This document shows, piece after piece, positions 5,998 to 7,375 of a stretch of 7,375 bases of DNA. The translations under genes and the position numbers were made by a program. Under the pieces are notes generated by a model. It was not told where the DNA came from and made no database searches. It saw nothing but the letters and a program-made list of their open reading frames with translations. Source of the stretch: Candidatus Woesearchaeota archaeon (GTDB lineage: Archaea > Nanobdellota > Nanobdellia > Woesearchaeales > SM23-78); NCBI GenBank assembly GCA_011372335.1, contig DRSY01000042.1, positions 1-7,375 on the forward strand, read 5' to 3'. Numbering within the stretch: position 1 is the first letter of the stretch; each line of letters begins with the position of its first letter.

Positions 5998-7375
5998 TTG
6001 CAGATACCACCCAGTCAGTTGAAGAAACATATTTCAAAGGAGGAATATTAGGGATTGTGATGAAGAAGTACAAAGACTCATTAGCATCAACACCACCAAC
6101 ATCAACAGACACATTAGCACCAGGAATAATAACAGGAGAGGAATCCTGCAAAGAAACACCCGGAGCATCAGAAACATTAACAGTGATATTAGAAACACCC
6201 AAGGTATAAGAGCCGTTCACCAAATTATAAGCAGTGATATTAATCTGGGTTAAATTAACATTACCCATGTTATCAATAAGAAGAGGATTAGAACCAGCAG
6301 CATGATAGCTTACACCAGGATAAAAATCACCGAAGCCAAAAACAACAGGACTAACCTGGATGTAAAGCAAATCATTATAAGTAAACACAGTAGTAGCATT
6401 AAAAGCAGAAGCCTGAGAATAATCCATGACACTAACATTAATACTCCAAGTACCAGCACCATCATAGTACTGCATAGGAACACTACAATTATACATAACA
6501 GTATCAGAATCAACAGTATTATTAGAACAATTACCACTCCTCACAACACCAGACTTATTAACAACAACCTTTGCAGAGGAATGATTTAAGTCACTAACAC
6601 CATCAGTATCAGTAACAGTGAAATTAATCCTCACAACCTTAACAGCTTCAGGATTAGGAGTCTGAGCAGGAACACTACTAACATTATTAACAACAGGTGG
6701 ATTATTACCTCCTGAAATCGTAATATTAAGAACACCGCTCTTACCCTCATTACCACTAGTATCAGTGCAATTAACCCACACATCATACCTGCCGCTACTC
6801 GTAGTAGAAGCAGTAAGCCAGGTCTGAGTATTATTCAGAGTACTAGTATTACTCGCCTTACTAGTACTGTTAAAGTAGAGCACACAACTAGCAGTAGCGC
6901 TCTGACTATCCGTAAAATTAAAACTAATAGTGGGAGTACTATCACTAATCTGAGTATTATTAAGACTAACATTAATATTAACTATAGGAGGAGTGGATTC
7001 TGACAAGGTGAAGTAAATCACTTTGTTCGTGGTGAGATTGACCTCCCGGGATTCGTTATCGTATCCGCTCTTGCTCGCATTAACCGTGTAGTTCGTGTAA
7101 TATTGCGAATAGGTTTCGTTCTGCCAGTATTCCCGCAGGGTTTTCCTCGAAACCCATCCAGAGCTGTTGGTCAGGTCCGTGAAGGCCTGGTTGTTGTTCT
7201 TGTCCCAGGCAGTGACATTTGCACTGCCAACAGGGTCGCCATTAGAATCATTCACATAAACATCCAAGTACCAAAACACATTAATAGGGTGAGAACCAAT
7301 TGACCAGTACTTGTCTGTGAATGTCACATTGGTAAAATTCGTGCTTCCATCATCCCCCCATACAAAGTAGGTGTC
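5990..7375 (-). CDS. Large multidomain surface protein, C-terminal 461 residues (5' end outside window)
   Basis: The frame is open to the right edge, so the GTG at 7325-7327 is an internal Val and not the start. In residues counted from the edge, a short lead ending in an F-W-Y strand is followed by a carboxypeptidase-regulatory-like beta sandwich (about 36-125; V-N-D-S-N-G-D-P-V...A-N-V-T-A motif). An Ig-like domain (128-221) follows, with a Cys pair and the C-T-D-T-S-G-N signature. The last part (224-461) is the domain shared with the 4472-5320 protein. It is rich in Asn, Ser, Thr and N-glycosylation sequons and has no C-terminal membrane anchor. Such arrays occur in large archaeal surface or adhesin-like proteins, often after a beta-helix; the missing N-terminus cannot be judged. 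Codon composition changes sharply near 6995 and again near 7243. The gene is translationally coupled to the HTH gene. Confidence 0.88.
   Translation of the reverse strand, partial: DTYFVWGDDGSTNFTNVTFTDKYWSIGSHPINVFWYLDVYVNDSNGDPVGSANVTAWDKNNNQAFTDLTNSSGWVSRKTLREYWQNETYSQYYTNYTVNASKSGYDNESREVNLTTNKVIYFTLSESTPPIVNINVSLNNTQISDSTPTISFNFTDSQSATASCVLYFNSTSKASNTSTLNNTQTWLTASTTSSGRYDVWVNCTDTSGNEGKSGVLNITISGGNNPPVVNNVSSVPAQTPNPEAVKVVRINFTVTDTDGVSDLNHSSAKVVVNKSGVVRSGNCSNNTVDSDTVMYNCSVPMQYYDGAGTWSINVSVMDYSQASAFNATTVFTYNDLLYIQVSPVVFGFGDFYPGVSYHAAGSNPLLIDNMGNVNLTQINITAYNLVNGSYTLGVSNITVNVSDAPGVSLQDSSPVIIPGANVSVDVGGVDANESLYFFITIPNIPPLKYVSSTDWVVSASD
6839..6868. repeat. Perfect 10-bp inverted repeat with 10-bp spacer inside the surface protein gene
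   Basis: AGTACTAGTA (6839-6848) and TACTAGTACT (6859-6868) are exact reverse complements. The arms encode Ser/Thr/Asn codons (AGT, ACT) of a low-complexity loop in the Ig-like domain, so codon repetition can explain them. No insertion or terminator context is seen. Confidence 0.6.

Noticed and set aside
6310..6537. A - strand reading frame of 75 residues, almost entirely Leu/Ile/Val/Met, looking like a membrane peptide.
   Set aside because: It lies in another frame of the surface protein gene and results from the T/G-rich codon ends there; it has no Shine-Dalgarno and no independent support.
6302..6589. A + strand frame of 95 residues rich in Ile, Thr, Asn and Ser.
   Set aside because: It is antisense to well-supported protein-coding sequence, and its composition mirrors the complementary codons.
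6839..6868. The 10-bp inverted repeat as a regulatory hairpin or mobile-element end.
   Set aside because: It is in the middle of a coding region, each arm is built of AGT/ACT codons for a Ser/Thr-rich loop, and the centre of each arm is itself palindromic, so codon repetition explains it.
7325..7327. GTG as the start of the large surface protein.
   Set aside because: The same frame stays open for 16 more codons to the window edge, and the residues there fit a continuing beta-rich protein; there is also no signal peptide at that point.

Overview
The window looks like part of a small-genome archaeon, most likely a DPANN-type lineage such as Woesearchaeota or Pacearchaeota. This is a judgement from style and not from any search. 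The grounds are: several extracytoplasmic beta-rich proteins dense in N-glycosylation sequons, a lipoprotein opening with a Cys-Pro-Asp-Gly...Cys motif, a poly-glycine hinge protein, a DUF5752-like cytoplasmic domain, TATA boxes preceded by purine-rich BRE-like sequence, and U-tract terminators without stem-loops. There are no tRNA or rRNA genes, CRISPR arrays or insertion sequences.

Layout: the left edge (1-180, + strand) holds the 3' end of an unrecognised gene. Everything else is on the - strand. Reading in the direction of transcription, from right to left, there are four units. (1) A large surface protein that enters from beyond the right edge (5990-7375) overlaps by 8 bases a predicted DNA-binding protein made of two tandem helix-turn-helix repeats (5452-5997), and this unit ends in a T8 tract. 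(2) A second, shorter secreted protein (4472-5320) is homologous to the C-terminal half of the first and has its own promoter. (3) A probable operon runs 4322->1299: a single-pass membrane protein with an outside beta domain and a DUF5752-like inside domain, then, overlapping by 20 bases, a two-membrane-segment glycoprotein with a Gly7 hinge, then a lipoprotein with a strong Shine-Dalgarno. (4) A four-CBS-domain protein (207-1148) has its own promoter and converges on the left-edge gene.

Functionally the window is an envelope locus: surface or adhesin-like glycoproteins, membrane proteins that could link the outside to a cytoplasmic domain, a likely transcription regulator coupled to a surface protein, and an adenine-nucleotide-sensing-type CBS protein. 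No enzyme is evident.

The most unusual signal is compositional. Neighbouring genes on the same strand have opposite third-codon-position biases: T/G in 5452-6994, A/C in 3372-5320. Inside the large surface gene, a domain-sized block (about 6995-7243) has C/G-leaning codons with edges that fall at domain junctions. This suggests mosaic surface genes built by recombination between paralogues or by transfer, with a possible inversion of the A/C-biased block.
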